Shown piece by piece: positions 11,813-22,798 of a stretch of DNA of 64,000 nucleotides (positions within the stretch are counted from its first letter, which is position 1; each line of letters starts with the position of its first letter). Under the pieces are notes generated by a model. That model worked only from the letters and a program-made list of their open reading frames with translations, was not told the DNA's origin and ran no database searches. Source of the DNA: Mangifera indica. Its lineage: Eukaryota > Streptophyta > Magnoliopsida > Sapindales > Anacardiaceae. The stretch lies in NCBI RefSeq assembly GCF_011075055.1, contig NC_058150.1, forward strand, positions 1,116,001 to 1,180,000, read 5' to 3'. The position numbers were made by a program, and so were the translations under genes.

Positions 11813-12215
11813 TGAGGGTGGATTTGAATTGGATTTACTTGTGCTCTCCTTGGCATAAGGGGAGTTGAGTTCTAATATAAGTTTGATTTCGATAAATTTT
11901 AAAGAATATGAGTTCAAGCTCGAGCTTAATACAGTGGATGATGCTTGAATTTAGCTTGTATGAGTTCGGAATTATAGATACAAGCTTGAGTTCATACGAG
12001 ATGAGTTCAATAAACGATATCATTTTGATTTTATGTTAATGTAGCAAAACTAAGTCATTTTGCTCTGTTTATATAATGTAACATTGACATAAAATAAAGT
12101 TTTTCTTAATTAGTTAAAACAATGTTTTTTATCTCTATATGCTAGCTGTCTGTGAGCTTATGGATCGAGCATCTTTATAACATTAGCTTTACTTAAATCC
12201 ACTCTTAATCGAGAC
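11813..12215. repeat. Dispersed GGATTTGA-type repeat with inverted ends
   Basis: The left edge reads TTGAGGGTGGATTTGAATTG and the right edge TACTTAAATCCACTCTTAAT, an imperfect terminal inverted repeat. The interior holds several AGCTCGAGCTTAA-like and GAGTTCAAGCTCGAG-like phrases. Edges are judged by eye. Confidence 0.5.
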
Positions 12216-12610
12216 AGACTAAAAATTACTTTCCCTAAATCTTATACATTAGAGAAAAAAAAAACCATAAAACTATATACAGATATTATAAGCACGGAGC
12301 ACTTTATGATATCTTGAACAATTGTTTGACTCAAAACTAAAACCAGTAAATAAAAACTCAACAATGATAGTTGGAGTAGCAAAAGTGGGACACCCAAGCA
12401 ACGAAGAAGTAATAGGTTTAAAATAAACTACTAATTTATTTGACTCAATAGTTATTATGATTTTTTTTAATTTTGTCTCAGGTTTTGTAGAGAGACTTAA
12501 CCGTAATAATATAATATAAAACACTTCTATCAAGGTTCAGTAAACTCTAAAACATACATTAGTAATATATCAATACAAAACATATTATTTATGAATATGT
12601 TACTATCTAA

Positions 12611-13080
12611 GGGGGCGTTTGGTTGGGAGATTGTAAGATTACCTTTTATTCCCTTGTTTGGTTTGTCAGTAATAAAAGATTACAGTAATCTTCTATTACT
12701 AATGCTGATGTGACAGGTAATATAGGTGGTAATCTGATTACCATATTTACCTTAGGTATTTAAAGATTACTGAAGTAATCTTTAGTTTATTATAATTATA
12801 TTATTATTTATTAATTTTTTTATATAAAAATAAATTTATTTTTAATTAATATGATAAATAATATAAAATATATATATAAAATAATTATATTTAAGGGCAT
12901 TTAAGTAAAATAATTTACTAGTAATATTTTATTACCTTTAACCAAACACAATAATTATTTATACCTATCAAATTTTATCAAACATAGCAATAATTTATAT
13001 CCAGTAATCTTTTAAGTACTCTATCTTCAAAGTAATCTTTCTATTTTGGTAATAAAACATTATCCAAACCAAACGTCTCC
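12611..13080. mobile_element. Tourist-like MITE (PIF/Harbinger type)
   Basis: The 470-bp element starts GGGGGCGTTTGGTT and ends AACCAAACGTCTCC, a 14-bp terminal inverted repeat with two mismatches. It is flanked on both sides by TAA (12608-12610 and 13081-13083), the target-site duplication typical of PIF/Harbinger and Tourist elements. The interior is AT-rich with no coding capacity. It contains local palindromes around AGTAATCTTT/AAAGATTACT. Confidence 0.85.
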
Positions 13081-13083
13081 TAA

Positions 13084-14088
13084 GTGTAATGTTTGAGACT
13101 CAGATTTCACATCCGAAAGTAGACTTTTGGAATATAGTTTATATGACTAAACAAAGGCATACAATGAGCTTGAATGATTACAATCATGATCATATAAATG
13201 TCAAAAGTGCAGGTCAAATTATGGATGAGAACATGCTTCATGCAATATCACCGAAAGCAACACAGTGTGTGTCTTGGCTCCACTTTCATGCTCAATTGGG
13301 CTACCGCAGTTAATCATTGTTAATCTCAGGTTAATCATGGTGGATTTATCAGGCTTGCTGGGAGGACAATTTTTTTATTAACTTAATTTAGTGATCAGAA
13401 GATCATGAAATGAAGAGTTATTGATGCAAAGTATATGAGTGCACACTTGCAATGATAAGCTTCTCAGTTGATTCTCATACCAGCATTCTTGTTATCATGC
13501 TAGCGTGCGTTTCACAAATCAAGTAGCCTGCAACAAAACTAAAACAAGAATGATTAATTATCCAAATTCTATAAAGAGTTATCCGAATTCAAGAAGTGCA
13601 GATTTTTAGAAGGTGATTAAGGAAGATTTGTAGTGGCAGCGGAGGGATTAGGCTAATAGCTAGACGTTATCGCATAGTCCTCATTGATCTCACATGGGGG
13701 CAGGGGTATGAACCTTCCAGAAGTCACTTAAGCAAATACAACGGTTAGGACTCTACTCTACCTGCTTTTACCTTGTTTGAACAAAACAAGGTAAAACCTA
13801 TAATTATGTGTACTAATATATATTGAACAAAACTATGTGTATTAATAATGTGTACTAATTTGTATATCAATGATGATATATGATTATATGATTGAGTGTT
13901 ATTTTATTTTTGATTAAAAAATTATTCAATCACATGGTCAGATGTCATTATTAATATATAAATTAATACTCATTATTAAGTCAAACTCCAGGTTTTTAAC
14001 AATTGCTTTTACCTTGTTTACCAGCCCAAATAATGGTGTAACGGTGGGAAAATGCTTTCCATTCTTGCTTTTCACCACTTTTCCCAGC
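13084..14088. other. Upstream region of the lipid-transfer gene, no other gene
   Basis: A plus-strand frame at 13089-13313 has no recognised similarity. The stretch 13805-13990 is AT-rich and resembles the palindromic family at 15486-15650 (GATTGAGTGTTATTTTATTTTTGATTAAAA, then ATTCAATCACAT). The rest is promoter-side sequence of the gene at 14177. Confidence 0.5.
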
Positions 14089-14095
14089 TATAAAT
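14089..14095 (+). promoter_or_regulatory. TATA box of the lipid-transfer gene
   Basis: TATAAAT lies 82 bp before the ATG at 14177. That leaves room for a leader of about 50-60 nt if transcription starts 25-35 bp downstream, a normal plant arrangement. Confidence 0.6.
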
Positions 14096-14176
14096 TAGCA
14101 TGGAAACCAAGCCAAATGGCATCAATCCCACAAACACAAATACGCAAGCATTGACAACCTTCCCAAATTAGTGAAA

Positions 14177-14458
14177 ATGAAGGCATCATATGTAGCAATT
14201 TGGAGTCTTCTAGTGCTGGTACTTATGGCTGAAGCACAGGTTTCAATGGCAGTGACATGCAGCCCAACACAGCTGAGCTCTTGTGTGAGTGCCATCACAT
14301 CCAAAACTCCACCATCTCAGCTATGCTGCAGCAAGATCAAGGAGCAAAAGCCTTGTCTTTGCCAGTACCTCAAGAACCCAAACCTGAGCAAGTTTGTAAA
14401 CACCCCAAATGCTAGGAATGTTGCCAGCACTTGTGGCACTCCCTTCCCAAAGTGCTAG
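14177..14458 (+). CDS. Non-specific lipid-transfer protein, type 2
   Basis: This single-exon gene encodes a 93-residue secreted protein. Residues 1-27 form a signal peptide (hydrophobic run VAIWSLLVLVLMAEAQVSMA). The mature part starts near VTCSPTQLSSC and has eight cysteines in the nsLTP order C, C, CC, CxC, C, C. The residue between the CxC cysteines is Leu (CLC), typical of type 2 nsLTPs, as is the mature length of about 68 residues. These proteins bind lipids in a hydrophobic tunnel held by four disulphides and act in the apoplast. I chose the ATG at 14177 because the upstream in-frame extension begins with GTG. A TATA box lies at 14089. Confidence 0.93.
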   Translation: MKASYVAIWSLLVLVLMAEAQVSMAVTCSPTQLSSCVSAITSKTPPSQLCCSKIKEQKPCLCQYLKNPNLSKFVNTPNARNVASTCGTPFPKC

Positions 14459-14876
14459 ATTGATCACTATGTATAACCTTTAAAGGTCCTTTTTCTCTCC
14501 ATTTCTCTCTGCTGCACTGCATTGCTCTGCATGCATCTTGCTACACGGTCTTAAGAAAATGTTGGAGAGAAATTTAGATGAATTTTATTACAATAAGTCT
14601 GGTGTGGTGGTATATTTTTAATGTGGAAAGTGTAGTAGAGGCCTTAGTGGTAATGAGAATAATGTTTGAGTCTTGGTGTCTCATGTCACCAATGTCAGTC
14701 TCTGGTGTGCTTCTGTTGTATCCTACTAGTTTTTGCAATGGCAGTATTTCATAATCAGAATTAATTATCAGTGTCATCTCTAGTATCTCTTTGTCACATT
14801 GCACGCAAAAGATTAACTCATTAGATATGGTGTTGATTCCTAGCAATAAGGGCTTGTAACACTCAAATTGTATGGT

Positions 14877-15245
14877 AAGAGATCCGTAACACTTATAAAC
14901 AAATTTGATATCGATAAAACATGAGAGAGATATTAAGTATAACTTGGGGATGATAAGACAATAGTGGTTAAAAAATTAGTAAGCTTTTAAACTACTAATA
15001 CGTGTTTTGGATAATAAATTTTAAAAGCAAACTCACGATAGACTGTCTAGTAAACAAAATCATAAGAGATTTGTAACACTCATAGATGAATTCGATGTCA
15101 ACAAAACATGAGAGAGATGTTAGGTATAGCTTGGGGATGATAAGATAATAGTGGTTAAAGAGTTAGTAAGCTTTTAAACTATTAAAACGTGTTTTAGATT
15201 ACAAATTCTAAAAGCAAAATCATGATAGACTGTTTATCTAAAACG
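14877..15245. repeat. Two-unit direct tandem repeat, about 186-bp period
   Basis: Unit 1 starts AAGAGATCCGTAACACT at 14877. Unit 2 starts AAGAGATTTGTAACACT at 15063. Both continue through AAAACATGAGAGAGAT, TTGGGGATGATAAGA, AATAGTGGTTAAA, TTAGTAAGCTTTTAAACTA, ACGTGTTTT and GATAGACTGT in the same order and spacing. Identity is roughly 85% by eye. No coding content. Confidence 0.8.
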
Positions 15246-15485
15246 GACAATATTTTTACAGTAGGTCAAAGCATTGGACCAGTATGTTACCGGGTCACAA
15301 TCGAATGATTATGCCTTGTGATAATGACTAAACAGACAAGCTCCTATGGTGTTTCATGTGAATATTAAGCTGATTATGACTGAATAGACAATCACCAAAG
15401 ACATGTGAACAAGCGATCCAGTAACATAAAATGTAGTCTCAAGTACTTATTATAAGACATGTAGCAGTAAAAATGAACAATAACA

Positions 15486-15650
15486 CTATGTGCACCCATT
15501 TTTTGTACACAATTTGTGTACACAGATGAGGTGTTATCATGTGATTGGATGTTTCTTTATCATATGATGACACATGTTTTAAAATCACCTAATTATATGA
15601 TGACACATCATTGTGTACATGAATTGTGTACCAAAAATGGGTACACATAG
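15486..15650. mobile_element. Palindromic MITE-like element
   Basis: The left end CTATGTGCACCCATTTTTTG pairs with the right end CAAAAATGGGTACACATAG. The next inner blocks (TACACAATTTGTGTACAC and GTGTACATGAATTGTGTAC) also pair. The middle contains GTGTTATCATGTGATTGGATG and its inverted partner CACCTAATTATATGATGACAC. At 165 bp it is essentially one hairpin. Similar but more decayed cores occur near 800-880, 2270-2460, 3370-3535, 13805-13990, 32815-32960, 33900-34045 and 44565-44690. Confidence 0.7.
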
Positions 15651-16181
15651 CATTGCTCAAAAATGAAATGCCAAAAGCCATCCTTTACTGCCGTAGCTCA
15701 TCTAACAGAGTATATCCATATATGTTGCAATTTGCTCATGAGCATCTGTGATTCTAACTGATGAAAAGATTCGCAAGATAACTGATAAAGCATACCAACA
15801 TTTAACAATGTCACACTGAACTTGGTACAGTCAGCATCAATATTCCAGGTATTTCATCACATCTGACACTTCTAGGAAGAATGGAAGATAAATATTAGTG
15901 CAAGAATAAATTACTTACTTGATTGACATTTTTGACCAATCTGACTTTTGTAAGAACATGAATAACAATGCAGAAACCTCGGAATCTTGGAGAATAGATG
16001 AGAAGATTTCATATGAAAAAGCAAATGAATTAAATTCTATTATTGAAATTGGAAAACTACAAAAGGAACTAATGTTCCCATCAGTCACACCTTGGTGAAA
16101 AGAAGTAGAAATTCGGAGAAAGACCTCGCAATTCATTTACATGGACAAAATGGGCAATACTTACAAAAAGAATGTAGTTTC
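15651..16181. other. 3' flank of the kinesin gene
   Basis: Sequence downstream of the kinesin stop codon at 16182-16184. No independent gene is recognised; part is presumably the kinesin 3' untranslated region. Confidence 0.5.
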
Positions 16182-19100
16182 TCACAAATGTAGAAGGTTT
16201 GCAATAGGGTTCCAGCCCATAATCCACGGCCTCTTATCTGTTGGTAAAGCAAAATTGAGCTCAAACATCTCCTTTGACATGTTGCCACCTTCACAAAATC
16301 CTACAAGCTTTGCCACTATCTCAGCACTTTCCTGTACATGCTTGGCATCATGAGGATCTGTCCAGAGCTTGTTTACAAACTGCAGCCTTCTCTGTTTTCC
16401 TTCAAGCGGGACATTCCATTTTATATACAATGAATCTCTCTCTTCCTCTGTCAAACGCGAGGTCAACCTCTTGGCAAGGAACTCCCTCTCACGCTTCAAT
16501 GCTCTAATACTGCAGAGAAAGAACAAAATAGTTAATCGAATTTCTCAATATGTTTCTAACAGCTAAAAGAAACACAGATATTTTTTCATCAAGAGAAAGA
16601 CTATTACCTTGATGCAAGAGAGATGGTGGGTTCACCTCCCACATGAGCCGGGCTTGCATTTCCTAGTTCTGACAAATGCTGCTGCAACCAAGTCAAGCGC
16701 CTAAGCTCCACTTCCATGTATATTTGATCAGCTGGATCTCCCTTAAATAGCAAATAAAATTGTGTCCTATGAATGATGGAAACAAAGCACACTTCCCATA
16801 ACTCAATTATAAGCTGCCTCTGCTCCTTAAAAGTTATATGCCATGCAACTTGGGGTTCCTGTGGATCAATTGTATTCTCTTCATCCTCCAAATGATATCC
16901 AGCTGCTTCATTTGCTTCCATCTCAAGCACCTAGGGGCATCACAAATGCAGGTTCCTTCAGTTTATGGAATGAAAATGTAAGAATAAATTGAAATATATT
17001 TGATGTTTACAAGAAAGAAATTACATACCTGGCAAACAAGTAGCTGTTTTTGGTATTGCAATTTTGCCACACGTTCTTTTAGTTCTGTTACATATGCTCT
17101 TATGCTTCTTACATTCTCCTCAGCTGCATTCTGAAACATCTTCTGCATTTTCTTCATATTAACTGAACTTGAACGCCGATAACCTGGAGTGCCTTCCTTT
17201 GATGATGCATCTCCACCTTCCTCACTCTTTGTGGGAGTTTCTTTCTCAATTTCTTGCAGATTATCACTGGACATCATATCATCATTCTCTGGAGCTCTAT
17301 TTTCAATCTCAGAATCCAAAATTTGTTGGGAAGTTGATAGAGGGGAGCAAGGAGATTTTATAAAATTTTGCCGATTGACAACATTACTTGCTGCTAAAGG
17401 AAGCAATTTTTTCTTCTTTGATTGACTCTTAACCTTGGGAATCGCTTCAGTGTCAGATTGTTGAATATTATTGCTTGGAAGAGACATTACTAGTTTATCT
17501 ATAGACTTCTGAACATTTTCCAGTTGCTCCTCAAGATCTGCGATGGTGCTGCCCTGTGAATGAAGTCTTGTTATTTCTTCCCTGAGATTGGCACTAACAC
17601 TCTTATTAGGAGCAATTACACTTTCAACTTCAACTTCTTTTGGATCTGACCGAACAGAACGCATTTCCCTTATTTCTGCTTGCAGCTTAGCAATTGTCTC
17701 AGCTGCATCTTGATTGCCCAGTCTATGGCAAGCTACTTCCTTATGTAGCACTTCAAGAGCTCGATTTGCTTCTTCTCCAAGCTGTTCTTGAAGGTGTTCA
17801 AGCTTGCGAATCTCATGCATCAGACTGAAAGGAGCAGCTGATGATTGCCTTATAGACTGCCTTAACATTGCTTTCCTCGTTCTCTCACCATGGCCAAGCT
17901 CCTTGCCATCAAAAGTTGGTGGCAATGCATCAGAGTAAGAGAGACACTTCCTCACTGACGGGCAGGGCATTTCTACTGGGTTTGGAGCCTGAACCATTAT
18001 TATACAAAAACGAATGAGTAACTTGTAATTGACCATAAAAAGGGAAAAGAGCCTGAAATACACAGAGAGGGAGAGGGGGAGAGAGACCTGCTGGTCCTCC
18101 TGAAGTTTTTTACGCAACTCATCCACCTGAGATTGTGCCATATCTCTTTGGCGTCTTAGTTCTTCAATTTCCATCTCCATCTAGACATTATAATAAGACA
18201 ATAAGAGCTTAAGTATTAAAATTTGTTATTCTCTTTTAGTACTCAACCAGGCCAGACCAGCATGGGAATTCTACCTGCTGAATTTTCAGATCTTTTTCCC
18301 TTGATGGATCAGGTGTTCGTAGCTCTGCTTCCAATCTTGCTACTTCCTTCTGCAAATGTTTCACTAACTGCTTATCTGAAACAACCTAATGAAATTTTCA
18401 ATGAAAAAGATTGAAGTTAGTTCTCAAGGCGTTATATGCAATTCACAAGAAAAACTACTACAGGGTAAGAATAATGAAGCAATACCATGTTCACATGTGC
18501 ATTATTTGTCACTTCCTTTGCTCGGGTGGCAAAAAAGAGAGTATTTCGAGATTGCTCAAAATGGCTTAGAGCTGGACTTAAAGTGCAAATGATTGCAGTA
18601 CGTGCATTCCCACCTAGAGAGTGTTGTAATATACGAGTAAGCTTCGAGTCTCGATAGGGAATATGGCCACTTCTTTTTCCAACACTACAGATGGAAACAG
18701 TTCACCAAGGCAAAAAGGAAATCAATTAATTGCTTGAAAAATATAATATCAATTTTACAACAATTTAGAAAAGATTTCTTTCCATTACTATCACTCAATT
18801 GTTATCAACTAGAAGAACAGAAAATTTTCAGTGGGAAATCCTAACCTGAGCTTTCTGATTACAGTTGTCAGAGTCATCAAACTAAGGTTAATATGGCAGC
18901 CTTCCCTAAGCCTAGCACCATCTGTATGTGTCTGTGAGGCTCGTTCACTTCCAGCTAAATCCACAAAGTTCTGCAAGTAATTGTTCCAAGAGTAATGATC
19001 AGAAAATATCACAATAACACGAAAGAATAAAAGAAAGTTGAGGATTTCATTATTTCTTACCAAGCTTGCAACAAAAGATCTCACACAATCTGAATTTTCT

Positions 19101-20476
19101 CGGAGAGTGCTTTCTATAATCTGCATTTTCAATCCAAAACCTCACGATAAGTTACTCTGAGAAAATTATGATCTCCATTTTAATAACAGAAATAACAGTC
19201 CCTAAAGCTTACCAGCCTTATTATTTGGTGTGACCGAGAGCTAGTATCATTTAGGGCTGTTTCACCAACTTGCCTTTGAGCTGCAATACACAAATTAATA
19301 ATTAGTCAACTACTTAGCACATTCTTGAGAAGATAGCTGATTCAAATCCAAACAAGAGCTTCACAAATTACCTTCACAAATACTGATCAGATGCCTTAAG
19401 TGCTCATCATTATTTGCCCTTTCCTCCACTAATTTCTCAACCACAGTACCTTTCTGTAAACAAAGATTGTAAAAAATACAATGAATGATCGGAATAAGTA
19501 GGAAAAGGGAAGATAAAAGTTACAAGCATAAGCGATTCAATAGTACAAGTAAAAAGAATTTACAAAAGCAATACCTCTGGGTCATCTAGAAGCTTGAGAT
19601 TGCGGCCAGACTCTGAATTTAACAAGTCCCTAACATTCTCATTATAGATTTCTAGCCCAGAAATCTTAATTGTAAAATCTCTCTCCGGGGTCTGGATTTA
19701 TAGACAAAAATATATATATATCAGCTTAAACACACAACCTTCTCTTGATGAGATCAGTCTCATTATTGAATCTGATTTTGAAAATCATATCTTCATCTTC
19801 TATCAACCAAATTAAGTGAAAAACAAACAATTGATTCTAATAAATCTCACATTCATTATATGGCTGTAGATATCATTAACAGCTTTCTCCGTTATTCCTC
19901 TCATGGTATATGTCTTCCCACTGCTAGTTTGCCCATATGCAAATATGGTAGCTGCAATAACCCCAAAAGTACATAAATTAATTTGCTAAAAGTCAACTAA
20001 CAAACATGTTCAGATAAGGTTACCAGTTCATCACCATTGATACCCATCAAAGCAGACAAAGCAACATTCTTTACTCCTTCATATACAGTTTCAGTTAAGC
20101 AGGAAGGCCCAAATACTTTATCTGTAAGACCAAAAAAACATCCATCAATAAAATTAGCCAGAGGTAAAATCCCAGTATCAGAAACAGTCTCCTGGTAACG
20201 TTACGGAATCCGTAATTCAGTGCCATACAACTCACCAAATGTAAAAGAAACCGGTTGGGGCACACGTTCTTGAGGTGGCGGTTTATGCACAATAGTGTGA
20301 TCATCAACACATTCCCAAGCCACTTGGTCTTTGGCTAGCAGCTCCCTTTTGTTAAGCGGCCTTAACCTTACGGTAACTACAATCTTCTCTTCACTAGCTT
20401 TTGGGCCCCCAGGAGTGGACACTGGTGTCGCCTTCTCTATCTTTGAAGCTGGGGTTCCTGGAGTTCTCGCCGTCAT
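16182..20476 (-). CDS. NACK1: NACK1-type kinesin (KIN-7 subfamily), complete in 14 exons
   Basis: Exons on the minus strand: 20476-20236, 20121-20035, 19951-19851, 19691-19575, 19453-19372, 19280-19213, 19120-19061, 18970-18846, 18684-18486, 18385-18275, 18180-18088, 17988-17029, 16930-16608, 16509-16182. They sum to 2895 nt, 964 residues, close to known NACK1/HINKEL proteins. The N-terminus [15 protein letters not shown], followed by [16 protein letters not shown], is the NACK hallmark. The motor shows the P-loop GQTSSGKT (116-123), switch I NDTSSRSH (220-227) and switch II DLAGSE (256-261), ending near residue 360. Coiled coils and a basic linker follow, then the C-terminal DUF3490/NACK_C region ([20 protein letters not shown]). 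Known members carry the NPK1-type MAPKKK to the phragmoplast midzone and drive cell-plate expansion. The start is the ATG at 20476; the in-frame extension upstream begins with GTG. A leader intron ending at GCAG just upstream is possible. Confidence 0.95.
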
Positions 20477-20781
20477 CTTCTTGTCCACTTTAAATTATGT
20501 ACTTAAAATGAGCTGCATGATCAAAATCAAGTTTCCAAAATTCAAAAACAATCGATTGCTGCAAATGATTGACAGATAAAATTCTCTAAAAGGAAATTTC
20601 ATAAACAAAGAGTTTTTCATAAATGGAATGTTTTACAGCAAGAAAATATGATTCTGTACAAGGAAAGAAATTAGATTCAGCTTAATACCCATTTCCCATT
20701 CACTTCTAAAAGGAAAGTAAATTAATAGGATCAAATAAAAATAAAAACGTAAACTTTTATCCTCACATGAAGAATAAGTGA

Positions 20782-20786
20782 AACGG
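20782..20786 (+). promoter_or_regulatory. AACGG core (second MSA-like motif)
   Basis: AACGG inside GAAACGGCGA lies about 300 bp upstream of the kinesin ATG. It may fall in the leader, so it is weaker evidence than the motif at 20973. Confidence 0.3.
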
Positions 20787-20972
20787 CGATCTGGGTAAAG
20801 TTCAGATCTGAACAGCGAGCTTGTAAACACAGAGGGAAAGAGAAATGGAATCGGTAATGGAGCGTAAGACAGAGAGAGAGGGGGATGAAAAGGGAGGCTT
20901 CAATTTTGTGAAATGAAATGAAAAGCTGTTCATGAGTAAGTGTGTGTGACCAATGGGATTTGATTTTAGGAT

Positions 20973-20983
20973 GCCAACGGCTA
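20973..20983 (+). promoter_or_regulatory. MSA-like mitosis-specific element upstream of the kinesin
   Basis: GCCAACGGCTA fits 10 of 11 positions of the M-phase-specific activator consensus YCYAACGGYYA bound by three-repeat MYB (MYB3R) factors. It lies about 500 bp upstream of the kinesin ATG. NACK1 genes are known G2/M targets of this system, so position and gene identity agree. Confidence 0.55.
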
Positions 20984-20989
20984 GTTTTA

Positions 20990-22798
20990 AATTTCTCGGG
21001 AGATTTGTTTGGTTTTCTCGGGTTTGTTTACGTTTCGTCATTTTATCGCAGTGAAAGCGGCTCTTTGTTTGAAGTTTTTAACGTATTTGTCCTTAATTAT
21101 TCTTTTAATGCCAACAAAAGACAAAAAGAGTAACAATAATAAACAGCTTCAAATGTTTATCGTTCAATTCGAATTAGAGTTTGACACTTGTCTTTCTCAG
21201 TATATCGTTTATTAGAAATATTTATCCCTTTAATTCTATTCCCCATATTAATCTAATAGTATATATTATTGTATTATATAATATCATATAATAAAATTTG
21301 TAAGAAATAAAATAATTAAATAATTAAAAACTATAACTGATAATTCATCATTTTAAAAAATATTATAAACATCTTTAAAATTTTAAAATTTTTCACATAC
21401 ATTACTATTATATAATTATTTTCTCTAAAAAATATATCAATTCGTATTGATAATATATATTATATTGTATCATATGATATATCTACTATATTATACTAAT
21501 TATAATATATCTCATAATATATATCATTTTTTATTTATATCGTATGATACTAATAATTATACTATTTACCAAATTGACTATTATAAATTTATTTAAATAT
21601 TATAAATTCGAATCAAACTTGAATAATTTAACTCAAATTTAATTAAATTATATTAAAGTTAAGCTTGAGCTCTATTGAATGAGGAAGCTCTTGGATGGAG
21701 CTTGTACTGAGTCCAAACAATTATTTTAAATTCCATTACTTTAAAAAATATATATATTTAAACTTCATAAATTACACATTTATCAATCATCCTCTATTCA
21801 AAAGAAAATAGTAATATTTGAAAGGTGTACGTGTAAAACCTGAAATTTTTAAAGATTTATTCAGATTTTACTCTAACTGAATTGCAAACTTGCAAGTTCA
21901 ACAAAACACTCACTAACAAAATAGAGCCGCTTTCATTTGTTTGTGCTTAGCTTTCTTCAATTCCTCCCTTTCCAAGGGTTTAGGCTTTTCAACAATTAAA
22001 TTTTAACCAATAATTGAGCACACAGTGATCAAACCATATATCATATTGGGTATTAAAAACTTAATTTCCATATCATATATCATATCATAAAATTTATCCT
22101 TTTAAAAATAATAATTAATTATAATTATCTTATTATTATCTTAAAATATATCAAAAAACCTGTTAAAAATAAAAAATTTATCATTCATACAATACGATAC
22201 AATATCGTATAATTTTAAATATATATTATAATACATATTATTTTTTATATATATCATATCATATGATGCTTACCGTTTGTTATAAAATATTAACACAAAC
22301 CCACGATTTCTAAATGCAAAAACCAAAGAGTTCAATATTTTCATTTTTTTCCTTCCCTCCGTTATTCAACTATTGAACAACAAAGTTAGTACATCAAAGG
22401 GGAGACACCAGCCTAATATACAAAGAAATAAAAATCCCAAGGAAACCTATAAATATAACTATTTTTTCACCTCCCATCATAACATTAACATATAAAATTT
22501 ACTCAAATTGGCAGTCATATTCATTTTCACTTGCCTCAATTCTTTTTCGTCTTTGATTTCTTGTCTTATCTACTACCCCTTTTATGGCTTCCTCTGATGC
22601 CATGAACTTCCACTCTTTTACTCATTTCTTTCCCTTTTTTTTTTTTTTTGCCCTTTCTAGTATTCACTTTTTTTAACTTGTGAACATTAACAGGAAATCT
22701 GAATCATAAAAACTCCCGAAAGTATTATGCCATCTTAATGCTGAATCTTTTAAGGCACTTGGCGCATAAATATTCCATGCAATCAATAATCACTCAAA
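20990..22798. other. AT-rich spacer between kinesin and DUF789 genes
   Basis: Extremely AT-rich sequence with dense ATAT and TATATCAT repeats (21230-21620 and 22020-22270) and a poly-T run at 22637-22650. No gene is recognised. It covers the distal kinesin promoter and the 3' side of the DUF789 gene. Confidence 0.6.

Noticed and set aside
13089..13313. 74-residue plus-strand frame just after the Tourist-like MITE
   Set aside because: No family recognised; probably chance.
14171..14176. Earlier start for the lipid-transfer protein
   Set aside because: The codon is GTG. The ATG at 14177 gives a normal signal peptide.
16963..18180. Separate 405-residue coiled-coil gene beginning at 18180
   Set aside because: It is exons 11 and 12 of the kinesin read through an intron. 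Splice sites at 18088/17988 and 17029/16930 join it in frame to the motor and C-terminal exons.
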